Below, piece by piece: positions 10,945 through 21,505 of a stretch of 64,000 nt of DNA; position 1 is the stretch's first letter; every line of letters begins with the position of its first letter. The notes under the pieces are model-generated. The model searched no databases. It was not told the origin of the DNA and worked only from the letters and a program-made list of their open reading frames with translations. The stretch lies in NCBI GenBank assembly GCA_018398575.1, contig JAGTXZ010000009.1:248001-312000 (forward strand). Direction: 5' to 3'. Source of the DNA: Ampelomyces quisqualis. Lineage: Eukaryota > Ascomycota > Dothideomycetes > Pleosporales > Phaeosphaeriaceae. Both the position numbers and the translations under genes were made by a program.

Positions 10945-13573
10945 CTTGCGCGTGAGATGCGCCACAATAAGGAAAGTAAAGGGTTGCTGCCTTCGCGATG
11001 GGGGACGCGTCTGGATCGCAAGATGTTGGGTTGACGTCACACCTCATGGACGCGCTAAAAGCCTGAAACGTGCCGGGCATGCCAATTGGAAGAGCAAGGA
11101 TTTCCATCCTTCACACAACTTCGTCAACAATACCGAAAGAACTTCACACATGAGCACGACAATTATTGATACCGTAAACAATGCTATAGCATGACAACCT
11201 CAGCCCACGGCACAACTTTTGCCTCGTTCTTCTTCTCGAGGCCCGTGGACGCTCGCTCCACATGAGCAGTGCTCGCAGTATTCGCATCCTATGTAAAGTC
11301 GACATATCGCATGGATCTCTCAAGATCCCGATCGTACCTGCTGATGATCTCTTGTCTTGTTACACGAGTATTGTCAAGGAGCTGGTCAATGACACACCGT
11401 ATTTAGCGGCGCTGTTCCCAAGTGTGCACACGTGAATGCGCCGTCTCGTTGCGATCTAGCACAGATACCATCCTCACTTTCGAGCATCAAGACAAGAGTC
11501 AGTACGACCTTAAGAATCTTATGTCAGCTTGTGTCCAAGACGGGTTTTAGTGTTAAAATGTTAATTTCCAGCTTAGCATTGGCTGGCCGCACTGCAGGCG
11601 CTAGGTTAGGGCAACTCTCTCTCGCGTCCCTACGGTACGTATGTATGTTGGCAATGCACCACGTCTGTCATTGGAACCACCAACGTCAGGATGGCTGGGG
11701 GGTCTGGGTTGAATTTGAAATGAACGTGGCTAAAAAGACAGATCAAGCAGCACGGACGGGCCGAGACTGATCAAACAACAGGGTCCAGGCGACGTTATTG
11801 CCCCCCCATAGACACGAGTAAGGCCGAATCAGAGACTCAAGTTTTCTTCATTCTTCAACTTCTGCACAATATGAAAGCATCTTCGCAACTACTTTTTGTT
11901 AACTCTCTAACGCTAATTAATTTAGCGTGACTAAAATATACTTCTAGCGTACTAGGTACAGAGAGTCCTTCAGGTGCGTAGGTGGCTTTGAACGGCTTGA
12001 AGACAGGTACTCATCGGGGTTGGGCGTTAGTTTATATGGGGGTGAGCAATAACGTTTCCCCAAACAACAGGGCGTTTTTGCTGACCTGCAGCTAATATTT
12101 AGCAGTAACATCCATGCAGCGATGTCCCTGAGCACGGCCGGTGAAATCTCCAGCAGTTGCACCACCACGCGCATCGCTTTCGACGAAGCCAACAGCACAC
12201 GGTTGCTGCTTACCAAACTCGTCCATCTGGAACCGAGAGGAAGCCCTAGCTCCTGAGCTGGTGAAGGAGCAAGCCGGGTAGTACAAATAAAAGCAGTTTT
12301 TGCCAGAATTCGTAATCGAACGTCTTGTTCCACGAAGACATCCAGCCGCGTCATAGAACAACAGTCTTGGACATATTTCCAATCATCACTGCGCCACCCT
12401 CTCAGTCAGGTGCGACATGCAGACGCTATCCAACCTTCCGATCTCCTGACAAACCCATCGCAACCCTGTATGGATGCAGTAGTAGCAGGCCATGGCTGAC
12501 ATATCCTACGTCTACTGCTGGCTGGACACAACAATTACACAACCCCGAGCGCCATTGAGCCATGGTGAAAGCAAGAATACTGCCACTTCCCGCATACTGG
12601 CGAAGATGACTGGGTTCTAAAGACAGCTCTTAACTGGCTCATGTCGCATTCCGCTCGAGTTGATTCAACTCTTCAAAGTATGAACACCCCTATCATTTTG
12701 GCTCGTATGTGATGGCAGTATGCTATGTATGATCTATCGCCTGCTCGCTTCGATTGCCTTGAGACTCTCAAACGGTCGGGCCGCAGGGAGACCAACATGG
12801 GGCGATCTCCCGTGCGGCTCACGATCCGTGCTCCGTAGACCCTAGTCCCGCTTTTGATGGGACGTCCAAGTGGCACAGCAAAACACAAGAATCAAGCTGC
12901 AGACACACGAACCACGTGGCGGGTGAGGAGTATGGCTGTTATGGCTGCAAATAGTTTCTCAAGATCAATTTGTCATGAGAATTTCCGGTTCGCCTGGGTA
13001 TATGATTTTGGAAGGCCTCAAGAAAACCCGAGATAGGACATCTGGGGTACTCCTAGTCTTTGCAGTTAGTACTACTCGGGGATCCAAAGTTTAATTTTCG
13101 GGTTTCCCGGTTACTCCAATCTGGACCTGAATTCAGCAGTGAAGATTCACTTCAAACCCTGCGCAATCTCAGGCTCTAACACCTGGAGCACCGCATAGAT
13201 GATTCCAAGGACCAGGAGCATGGCTGATAAGGTTCATTCCAAGCGTCTCGAGGACGGAGATGTTACTCCAGATGTTACACAGATGCATGTCAATCTGCGC
13301 GGAGACTGACTAGGCCAAAAGCCAATAGAAAAAAACGCCGCTCTGGGCAGACACGGACTTAATATATAAGACAACGAGCAGTGCGTCCATGATCCACACA
13401 CCAAACGCTCTTTACGACAGTTTTTTGTATCTTGTGTACTTTCACCTTCCGGATCTTCTACCTCCGCTTTCTGCATCTTTACCGCACTGCTCACCCTAAA
13501 CTCCACCGCGGTTAAGACAACTCCTTCGCTCACACCAGTCATCAACACTTTCACACTACCTCACCAAAGGAGT
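10945..13573. other. 2.6-kb gene-poor spacer with pseudogene debris
   Basis: No intact gene found. On the minus strand around 11210-11420 a frame reads DQLLDNTRVTRQEIISRY and later ASTGLEKKNEAKVVPWAEV, separated by a TAG. It looks like old coding sequence of unknown family. Ankyrin-like fragments lie at 12.1-12.56 kb (listed separately). Seven cytosines at 11802-11808 form a short homopolymer. The last 300 bases serve as promoter of the next gene. Confidence 0.4.
12100..12560. pseudogene. possible ankyrin-repeat fragments on both strands
   Basis: On the minus strand, about 12240-12100, LASSKAMRVVVQLLE follows MDEFGKQ in a neighbouring frame, which resembles one ankyrin repeat (xGxTPLxxAxxxGHxxVVxLLL) with a frameshift. 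On the plus strand, about 12455-12555, PCMDAVVAGHG-TGA-HILRLLLAGHNN resembles another repeat with an internal stop. Opposite strands and broken frames suggest rearranged remnants of NLR- or ankyrin-type genes. Evidence is similarity by eye only. Confidence 0.3.
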
Positions 13574-14638
13574 ATGGCTGCTGCAGACGTACAACAGCCG
13601 CCAGCTGAGGCGGCAGCACCTGCGTTGCCAGACTACCTTACGAGTCCCGACGCAACACTTGGAGACAAAGAAGCCCAATGGCGTTACGGCAGAGCACCAG
13701 ACTACTCCAAGACGAGAAAGATGTTCGCGGAGAGTAAGTGTCGCGGGGCATGGTATGCCCATGGCGGTCCTAGACTAACGTCAAGCAGCCAAGCAAATGA
13801 AGCACGAAGCCGGGTCTCTCCCCGAACTGGTGCAAAACCTCGTCAAGAACTGGGAAGTGGAAGCGTCATTCAAGCCGTCCCTCGACGACTGGCGCACCAT
13901 CGATCGCGAAAACTACTCGTTTGCCATCAACGGCTCCGAGCCCCAAGGCGCAGAGAATATGCTCGAGGTAGGTAAACCCTCGACTTGAACTGCACATGAC
14001 GCAAAAGTCTAACCCCCTGCCCTGCACAGGTCGGAACATACAACGCCATCATCGCGCCGAACGAATACTACGACCCGAGGTACTCGAGCTTCTCGTCGTC
14101 GCACAAGACATTCAAGCGCATGATGCCCACGTTTGCATGGGAAGTGCTGGAAGTATACTCTGGCCCGCCGACGGTGTCGTTCCGGTGGCGGCACTGGGGT
14201 GTCATGAAGAACGACTACGTGGGCATCAACAACCGCGGGGAAAGAGTCACGGCCAAGGCGCACGGCGGGGCGATTGATATCCAGGGCGTGACGGTCGCGA
14301 GCGTAAATGATAAAGTGCAGTTGCAGGCGGTACGGACGTGGTTTGATCCGTTGGATATGTTTAGGCAGATTGCGCCGCGGGGGGTGGTCAAGAAGGAGGT
14401 TGTCATGGAGGGGTTGAGTGCCGAGGACGTGGTTGAGCAGGAGCAGGTTGCGAGTGGGGCGGTGACTAGTGCTGAGCAAGAATTGCCGGATCGCACGGTG
14501 CAGAGTGAGGAGGAGGCGAATAAGACGATTGAGGACATGGATAGGAAGGAGAGGGAGGGCGAGACGTTGGGTATGCCTGTGCCGGCGGGATATGCCGAGG
14601 TTGGAGAGGGTGGCGGGTGTCCGATGGGATTCCGCTGA
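13574..14638 (+). CDS. pathogen-related protein (SnoaL/NTF2-like fold)
   Basis: Three exons: 13574-13733, 13789-13967 and 14030-14638. The introns of 55 and 62 bp carry GTAAGT/GTAGGT donors and CTAAC branch sites. The product is 315 residues. Residues 30-50 (QWRYGRAPDYSKTRKMF), 55-90 (HEAGSLPELVQNLVKNWEVE) and the core WEVLEVYSGPPTVSFRWRHWG follow the same order as plant 'pathogen-related protein' and its fungal relatives, which have a SnoaL/NTF2-like alpha+beta barrel. The extreme C terminus (GGGCPMGFR) also resembles the Cys-Pro end of the plant proteins. A long Glu/Val-rich insertion (about residues 230-290) is specific to this form. Biochemical activity is unknown in the family; the name comes from plant induction studies. 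Structure call confident, function open. Confidence 0.82.
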
Positions 14639-17244
14639 TTGATACGGAGTAGATTTGGTACGATTGCCATGGTTAGGAGCTCAAAGATATCTGGGGTGGG
14701 CTTTTTGTCGCTTTCCTCTCGCCAAGTTGTTCTGCCAATGGAATGTCATGCAGATATTCGCTAACATGTTACGTCACGTGTCAGAGCGTCACGTGTCAGA
14801 GCGTCACGTGCCATAGCGTCACCTTGAACGGTGCTCCATGGTACCACCTAGTGTGGAAGGTGTCATGAGCACTTGCACTCGTTACGGCACCTCATTATGC
14901 TTGACCTTGCATTCCACTCGGCCGTCTAGACGTTGATGTCAGTCTGGTTGGTAGTCAGCCTAGTGAGGCGACATGTCCCAATCAAAGGACCAGGCAGCAC
15001 AGGAGGTCATCTCGTCCCATACGCGCCGTGAAGCTTTCTCGCGCCACAAGCGTGAACACGGTGTCAGCAGACGGCGCGATGCCCGGTGGCGACGGTACGC
15101 AGGTCACGTTGGTGGTGCAGGACTTTGGTCGTGTGTGAGGCGAGACGAAAGGTGCCGCACTCGGATTCGCCCTTGGTGCCCTCTTGGCTGCCGTGACTCA
15201 GCCCAGCCCTGGCCAAGCCCCTGAGTAGCCGGAGCCAATGGACGCCTCGGCCACCAGGGAGAGTCGTCACTGGAGTCTGGACTGGCGGCAAAGTGCTTGC
15301 AGCTGGAGAATTCTCGGGGGCTCAGCAGTCAACAGCGCGGCGGGGCATTCCTCGACGGGGATCGCCCGGCGGTAGCCAGTGCTGTGACCTGTCGACGGTG
15401 GCACCCGAGAGTGGCAAGCTGCGCGCGCCGTTTGCGTCATGCTCGGCGGACACCTGGTGACTGTGGACGAGGGACTCGGGCGTCCAGATGAATTGGTGTC
15501 GCGGGCTGCGTTGGAGGGGTCAGACGGCTAATAGCGCTGCAAGAGGCAGCCGAAGCCGCGCAAAAGGCCGCAAAGGCAGCAAAATGGCCGCTTTGGGGCA
15601 TGGCGGCGGGCGTGGGCCAATGAGGGCGCGCGCGCTGAGCGGCGGGCGTGCTTGGCACCCAGGCGGCTGGAACCTCATCAAACGCAGGCTGAAAGAGATG
15701 AGAGGAGCGTGCAAACCTCAAGCGGCGCAAAGAGGAGACGCCGCGCCGTGCGTGTCGCCGCCAAATGATGCTTGACCGCTGCGAGAGTGCAGTCTGACGA
15801 CTGTGCAGTGTGCACATCATAACGTGTCGCCCGATGAGTCTTGCTGCTTGCAGGGTGTGGCAAGAGGCAACAGGGCCCGAGCGCAGCCTGTTCGATGACT
15901 GGACTGGGGCTGTACATGGACTCCCGTGGGCCGTGGTGCCTATTAATCGCCCTGTCCGCCCAGCCCGGTCCCCATCATCAAGCACAGCAGCAATGGACTT
16001 CACGATACCCTACAGCGCGCCCTGGGGCCTGATCTAGGTCACAACCAGCGTCCACGTCTATTCACTGTCTGTTGCCACCCGCCACTCCCTCTGCCGCCCC
16101 TACCGCACCCGAAACCTCTTCCACCCGTTCCCCGTTCCGTCTTTGTCCAGGTAGCAGCCCAGCGCAGCACCGACCTTGGTCGCCGCCACACTGCCGCCTA
16201 CCGCAAAGACTCATCTTCATCTGCCACCTCTATTCACCTCGACGACGACGGCGCTGCTCTTCCAACCCGGCGTGCCTCTCCCTGTGTTGCGTCGCCGACT
16301 TGCGCGCGCTCTCCCCTACTGTGCCGACCCCCCGACCGCCACTTCCCAACTCGTCAGACCTCACATCTGCAAACACCCACCACAACAGATGCACCCCCAC
16401 AACCAATAATAATCCAACAAACACACAAACCAACACACCCACAAACCACGCCACTCCACTCTCCCGCTTTCCCGCTCATCGCATACGACGCTGCTCCAGC
16501 TTGGTGACACCGCTCAGAGGTAGCCACCATCCTTGAACACGTGGTATACCAACATCTACATTCACAATGCTCATCTCGGCCTACACTACTCCAGTCACTC
16601 GTCGCTCAGAACTCATCACTGCTTCCGGAAACAAGGCCTTTGGAGGCTTCGCTTGCTAGAACCCCGCATCCTCTCAGACCTTTCAGCCTTTGCGATAGCG
16701 CCCGCTGTCCCAGGAGCTGTTACATCAGAGTGCTTTGCGGGCCGTCTCTCTCCACAGTCTTGTTTCGTGATTCTGCAGCTGACGGTGCCTGGAGTCATCT
16801 CCGGCGCGCACTTGGCAGCTATTCGACCACTTGAACCTGTTCGAAGACCTCTACCACCTGCGAACCCGTCGCATCCCTCAAACTTCACACGTATAGTTTC
16901 GCTACTGCAACCTACACTCTTCCGCCTTTCCAGACCGTCACACCACTTCCATCACACCACCGTCGAAGAGGTTAGCTCGATCTAGACAGCAATCAGCACA
17001 CAAGAGAACAAGGCTTTCGCCATCATACGTCAGAAGCCACGGGGTCATCTTCCCACGGTTTGTCTATCGGTTAACATCCCCGTCACCCCACAACCACACC
17101 TGATCACGCTCTGCGCCGCATCTCCTGGTCTACCTCACGGTCAGCACTTCGAGACGTGACAACAAGCCACAATCACCTCCCCGCTCGCTCCTTATTGCCT
17201 GCATCTCCTTTGCAACTTTGCTTCCTGTCACACTTCCTTTCAAC
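14639..17244. other. 2.6-kb upstream region and pyrimidine-rich leader of the cyclin gene
   Basis: No credible gene. It contains a 15-bp tandem repeat (listed separately), a GC-rich middle (about 15.0-15.9 kb) and, from about 16040 to 17240, a strongly C/T- and CA-rich sense strand. That composition is typical of long fungal 5' UTRs. Several short ATG-led frames (for example from 16533) lie in this leader and could act as upstream ORFs, which cannot be shown from sequence alone. Confidence 0.5.
14773..14822. repeat. 15-bp tandem repeat with CACGTG core
   Basis: The unit GTCACGTGTCAGAGC is present at 14773-14787 and 14788-14802. A variant GTCACGTGCCATAGC follows at 14803-14817, then a partial GTCACC. 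Each full unit has the palindromic E-box CACGTG, the site bound by bHLH factors (the Pho4 and Cbf1 classes in yeast). It lies just past the pathogen-related gene and 2.4 kb upstream of the cyclin gene. Confidence 0.8.
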
Positions 17245-19347
17245 ATGAGTCTCGACATCTTCCCCCAAAACTTTGGCTTCTTGCCAGAGAACCACCCTTA
17301 CGCCGCTACCCTTTCTTCTTCTGCATCTTCATCCACCTCTTCAGTCTTCTCAGACGCTGCATCACAAGCGTCGAGCGCTAGCTCAACATCACAACATTCT
17401 CAATGGGAGTCGGAGGAATGGAGCTCCCGGATTGGGCCAGCCCGACCGACATGCGTCGACCCGGCCAACCCGTCTGTGCTCCAGCCCATCTCCAGAGTCA
17501 GCACCTACCCCCAGTATCAGGCTCCGGCCCGCTGCGAGACTGTGCTGGAAAGATTGCCGTCTCTGCGTGCCGAGTTTGCTGCTCCCGCGGAGCAGCGCCA
17601 GCACCCTCGACGATCGTCGACTACAATCAACCATCGAGCCCCCCCTCAGTTGGTACGGCAGTGCGATCGCAAAGTGAACTTCGTGGACTGCCTGGTCGGT
17701 TAGTAAACTCGTTCCCCCGGACCCTGGTTCCGTCGCTGATTTGTCTCCTTTCAAGATTCTGCTACTCAGATGGTCGAGGTTATCTGGCAGCTCTCTGAGC
17801 CCAAGAGTCGTTGTGAGACGCCTGCTGGACCTCGGGTGCTTCCCCTCCGCACCTTCATTCAGGAGACGCTCAAGCGATCTCGGACAAGCTACTCTACCCT
17901 ACAGGTTGCCTTGTACTACTTGATCCTCATCAAGGCCCACCTGCCCAAGCATGACTTCACCATGTCTCAGCCTGAAGATGCTTCTCTTCGCGCTCTGCAG
18001 TGTGGACGTCGCATGTTTCTTGCTGCGCTCATCCTCGCATCAAAGTACTTGCAAGATCGTAATTACTCGGCTCGCGCTTGGAGCAAGATCTCAGGCCTCA
18101 AAGTCTGCGAGATCAACACTAACGAGATGGCTTTCCTCGAGGCTGTCAACTGGAAGCTCCATATCACTGACCCGATTTGGGAAAAGTGGCAGGAAGTTGT
18201 CCTTCGTCACACTCCCACTAACCCCCCATCGTCTCCTGGAGCCGCTCTCACCAACACTTGGAAAGATGTCATTCCTACGCTGTCACCCGAGTTGGAGATG
18301 ATTGAAGTATCCCCCAAGACACCAATCACTCCTGTTCGTCCAACTACGAGGCTGCAGCTCAGCGCTTCTCCTCTCCGCTACCCGTCCCTGGACGGTTACG
18401 GATCCCAGGAGAGCACCCCGACTCCTTCCAGATACCAGGTACCTCGCTTCTTGCAGCCGAAGACTGAACTGCTTCCACCGACGCCATCTCTGCCTCGCAT
18501 GAGCCATCTCCCAACGCCATCCCTAACACCGCAATCCTATGCCAGCAACACTCCTGCAGCGGGTGCTATGGCTTATGGATCGCGTCGCCCATCGATGTGC
18601 TCGGCCATGCAACAAGCCCAATGCTCCTCATTGGCCCGTACTTGCGTCGATCAATTCAACCCAAGCATCAAGAATGGTCTGGAAGCTTACCACTTCCCGA
18701 GCCGCCGACCTTCTCTGGCTGCCTCGAACTCATCTCTGTCATCGTCGCCCGAGTCTATGATCTCGGACAACTCGCGTTCGTCTCGTGCCTCGTCGATCTC
18801 TTCGGTCTCGTCTACTGGCTGGGCGCCAAACCAAAATCAGACAAAGCTTGCCCGACTGGCGACCTGCCGTAACGCGAGACTGCCATACCCGGCCTTGTCG
18901 AAGTGCAAGGAGCAGTACGAATATGCTCCAAACGAACCAATGTCCTCGCCTGATCAGGAGAGCTACCACATCGATGACATCAACGCGAAGACTATCAGCG
19001 AGAGCCCAACAGCGATGGCTACAACCAGCCGCAAGCGTGGAAGATCCTCAGTCGATCTCCAGCAGAACGTCCGCGACCTACTCCACAGCACGCGTTCTGC
19101 GTTCAATCTTCGTACCCGCCAAACTGTTCTACCTGATCGATCGGTAGCGCAGCCTTTTGTCCTGCCACCAGATCGCTTGTCTCTGCGCAGTGAGCCAAAG
19201 GGGTTGCAGTCCCCTAAGCATACCGTTCCAGACTACTCCCGTTTACCTGTCCAGAAGGACTCTGGCAAGAAGCGTACGTGCTGCGGCGCTGAAGCTGCCC
19301 AGGCATTCCGCCCCCGAGGGCCAGGCATGTGGGAAGGTATCCTCTAG
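17245..19347 (+). CDS. PHO85-type (PCL) cyclin
   Basis: Two exons: 17245-17698 and 17756-19347, with a 57-bp intron (GTTAGT donor, TTTCAAG acceptor) that gives the expected DSATQMVEVIW junction; 681 residues. The N terminus is Ser-rich and disordered. The cyclin box runs from about residue 142 to 275: KVNFVDCLV, MVEVIW, LPLRTFIQETLKRSRTSYSTL, ALYYLILIKAHLPK, RRMFLAALILASKYLQD, YSARAWSKISGL and NEMAFLEAVNWKLHI. These are the landmarks of Pcl-family cyclins, which activate the Pho85/PhoA-type kinase to control phosphate sensing, morphogenesis and Gcn4-type factor turnover. The 400-residue C terminus is Pro/Ser/Thr-rich with many SP/TP sites, consistent with phosphorylation. I cannot tell which yeast Pcl it matches. 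The unusually long upstream region suggests layered regulation. Confidence 0.88.
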
Positions 19348-19920
19348 CCTCAATACATACACGTGACCTGCAAGAAAACAACAAAAGACCCCAAAGAGGG
19401 CACAGAAGAAGAATTGAAAAGGCTTACATTGCCATCGCAAACTTATTACCCACACAGTACTCTACACCCCTCGTGTATACTTCCTTCTCAACATTCGCCC
19501 ACAACCGTGTACTTTGACCGTAGAGGACCGAACAATACGGTTCCTCACAGAACATCATGCTACTTGAAGCTCGTTGTACTTTTTACTGCTGGCATTTCCT
19601 TTTTCTTATCAAACCTGGCGCACATTGTCTCGGGAAAGCTCGACAGAGCTTACTTTTTGGCTGGTAGTTCGTCTGCCCAACTTGCGACTTGGCCTATTTG
19701 GAAATTGCAGGTGCATAGCATTGCTGACATGGAGTCGAACGGAAGTCGGACGCTGGAATATGGCGCATCTCGACTCCTAGGTTGTGGTATGGCACGGTAC
19801 GGAACTGTACGTTTATACACTATGGCGAGAGAGGAGAAGAGAGTGGAAAATAGTTTGTAAAGCATGTGGTTGACGATGCTATACTTGATCTTCCGTCTTG
19901 TAATGTGGTGACGAGGACTT

Positions 19921-20033
19921 GTAACTGGGTCTTTATCTTGTTCTACAGGTCGAGTGGGTGAACGCCAACTCCTTCCCGACAGGTCATGTTCACCCACTCG
20001 ACCTGTAGCACAACAAGATAAAGATCCAGTTAC
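19921..20033. repeat. long inverted repeat (about 45-bp arms, 24-nt spacer)
   Basis: The left arm 19921-19963 (starting GTAACTGGGTCTTTATC) and the right arm 19988-20033 (ending GATAAAGATCCAGTTAC) are reverse complements. They differ by one substitution and a 3-nt insertion in the right arm. The spacer is 24 nt. No target-site duplication is obvious at the outer ends. The RNA would fold into a stable hairpin about 570 bp downstream of the cyclin stop codon. It could be a MITE-like remnant, a replication-slippage product, or a hairpin in the 3' UTR or terminator. Confidence 0.85.
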
Positions 20034-20786
20034 GTCTCACTCCAGACGCCTCGTGCGCCAGCCAAGCCTATTCGACATGCATGCATCCAGTACCCAAGGG
20101 CCTTTCCTTTCTATCTATCTTCTTGTACCGTGTTCATATCCTTGCTTAACCCAAATCCTCAGTCTCAGAGGACCCTCCACGGACAACGTTCAGGCCATGA
20201 CCAAATTCAACACGAGTTTTATTTTTCACCTTCACCCACATACTTCCTGAACCTGCCGTCTTTTTTCCCCACTGCAAGACGGCAGTGCCTTTTTTCCCAT
20301 TGAACAGAAAGAAAAACAAAAAGTCAACCCAGCCACGACGACGATTCTACTACACCCACCCACGACTCTGCAAGGATTTCCCCCCCTGTCCCGAAGAATA
20401 AGAAAGGAATTTTTTTTAATCGAAAACGAGCATAAACACTGCCTGTACGGCACATGGACTTGCATTTTCTTTTCCCCCCTTGCGCCTTTTGCCTTTCTTC
20501 TGACTCTTCCCCCACACACACACAGAAATCTCATTTGGACACTCGTCTTTCGTCCGCATTTCTTACACTGGTGTATTCCAAGGTTGATTTCTGTTTATTG
20601 CTGTTTTTTTTTGGCCTGGTTGCCTATGCTGGACTGGATACGATCAAGGGAGGAGAGGGAAGGAGAGGAAGGGAAAGAAAACTCTTGTTTGCCTCGTTAC
20701 CATGGCCAGGCCGAAAGGTTCGAGGAGGCGTGTTTTGAGTTGCGGGGTGCTAGCTTACAGTGTCTTGGTTTTGTCTTTATGGTGGT

Positions 20787-20859
20787 GGGTTGGGTGTTGG
20801 GTGTTGGGTGTTGGGTGTTGGGTGTTGGGTGTTGGTGTTGCTGCTGCTGCTGTTGCTGT

Positions 20860-20891
<32 letters not shown>

Positions 20892-20922
20892 TTGCTGCTG
20901 TTGCTGCTGCTGTTGCTGCTGC
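20787..20922. repeat. (TTGGGTG)n heptamer plus (CTG/TTG)n block
   Basis: About six copies of a GGGTGTT heptamer (about 20787-20834) run into roughly 85 bases of mixed CTG/TTG triplets. The minus strand would read poly-Gln, poly-Ser/Asn or poly-Ala/Thr depending on frame, but no coding context exists. This is simple-sequence DNA. Confidence 0.9.
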
Positions 20923-21505
20923 GTAAATTATTACATGCACGGCACGTCACGTCACAATGCACACCCCAGAAAAACTGCGTCTTCGACTTGTTTGAATACG
21001 CGAGGAGGTGTGTGAAGAGGGTTCGAAATATTTCTGGAGCAGAGCGTTGTGCAAGGACTGTGCGGTGGGGTAGGGTAGGGTTAGCCATTTTCCAGGATTA
21101 GGGATGTACACGTCACGTGTGTGGTAGTGGAAGGGAAAAAAGGGAGAAAGTATTTGTTCTTTGTCTGCGCATTTTTTGGTTGGCTTGTTGGACTAGGAGA
21201 TGAAGATTTGGACTAGGAGGTGAAGATTAAGGAGTGCGGTGAGGGGTATGCGTTGCTTGCGTGCGGACGTAATGGGATGCGGGTCATGGTGCTGTCTTGT
21301 GTAGGGTGGCGTGTCGCGGTCCGGGAGAGACAGGTTAGGGCTGATGTCGGTGGGGTGTACAAATCTGGTAGATGGGTAGGAACGAAGGCGCAAGCAACCT
21401 GTGTGACAACGGTGCGAGGCGTGCGCAAATGAAGCAAGATTTGCTAGCAACAACTATGCAGGGGAAAAAACTATGCAACGCTCCAAGACGTGGTAAAGCT
21501 GTGAT

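Larger units (their letters stand above)
19348..21505. other. 2.2-kb spacer with inverted repeat and microsatellites
   Basis: The 3' flanks of the cyclin and methyltransferase genes converge here. No gene is credible: the frames are low-complexity. It holds a near-perfect inverted repeat and a heptamer/trinucleotide repeat block (both listed). Near 21071 there is a short GGGTAGGGTAGGGTTAG string, too short to call telomeric. Confidence 0.5.

Noticed and set aside
14009..14670. 150-residue open frames antisense to the pathogen-related gene
   Set aside because: They are antisense shadows of a GC-rich exon. The sense exon carries the conserved domain.
16533..16985. 150-residue plus-strand frame upstream of the cyclin gene
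   Set aside because: Low-complexity Ser/His/Pro composition from CT-rich leader sequence; no motif and no splice logic to the cyclin exon.
21060..21090. GGGTAGGGTAGGGTTAG string as interstitial telomere
   Set aside because: Only one true TTAGGG-like unit and irregular spacing, so it cannot be distinguished from G-rich simple sequence.
20755..21101. Poly-Cys, poly-Leu, poly-Val or poly-Ser/Asn frames on both strands
   Set aside because: They are translations of the CTG/TTG microsatellite in every frame, with no flanking coding signal.
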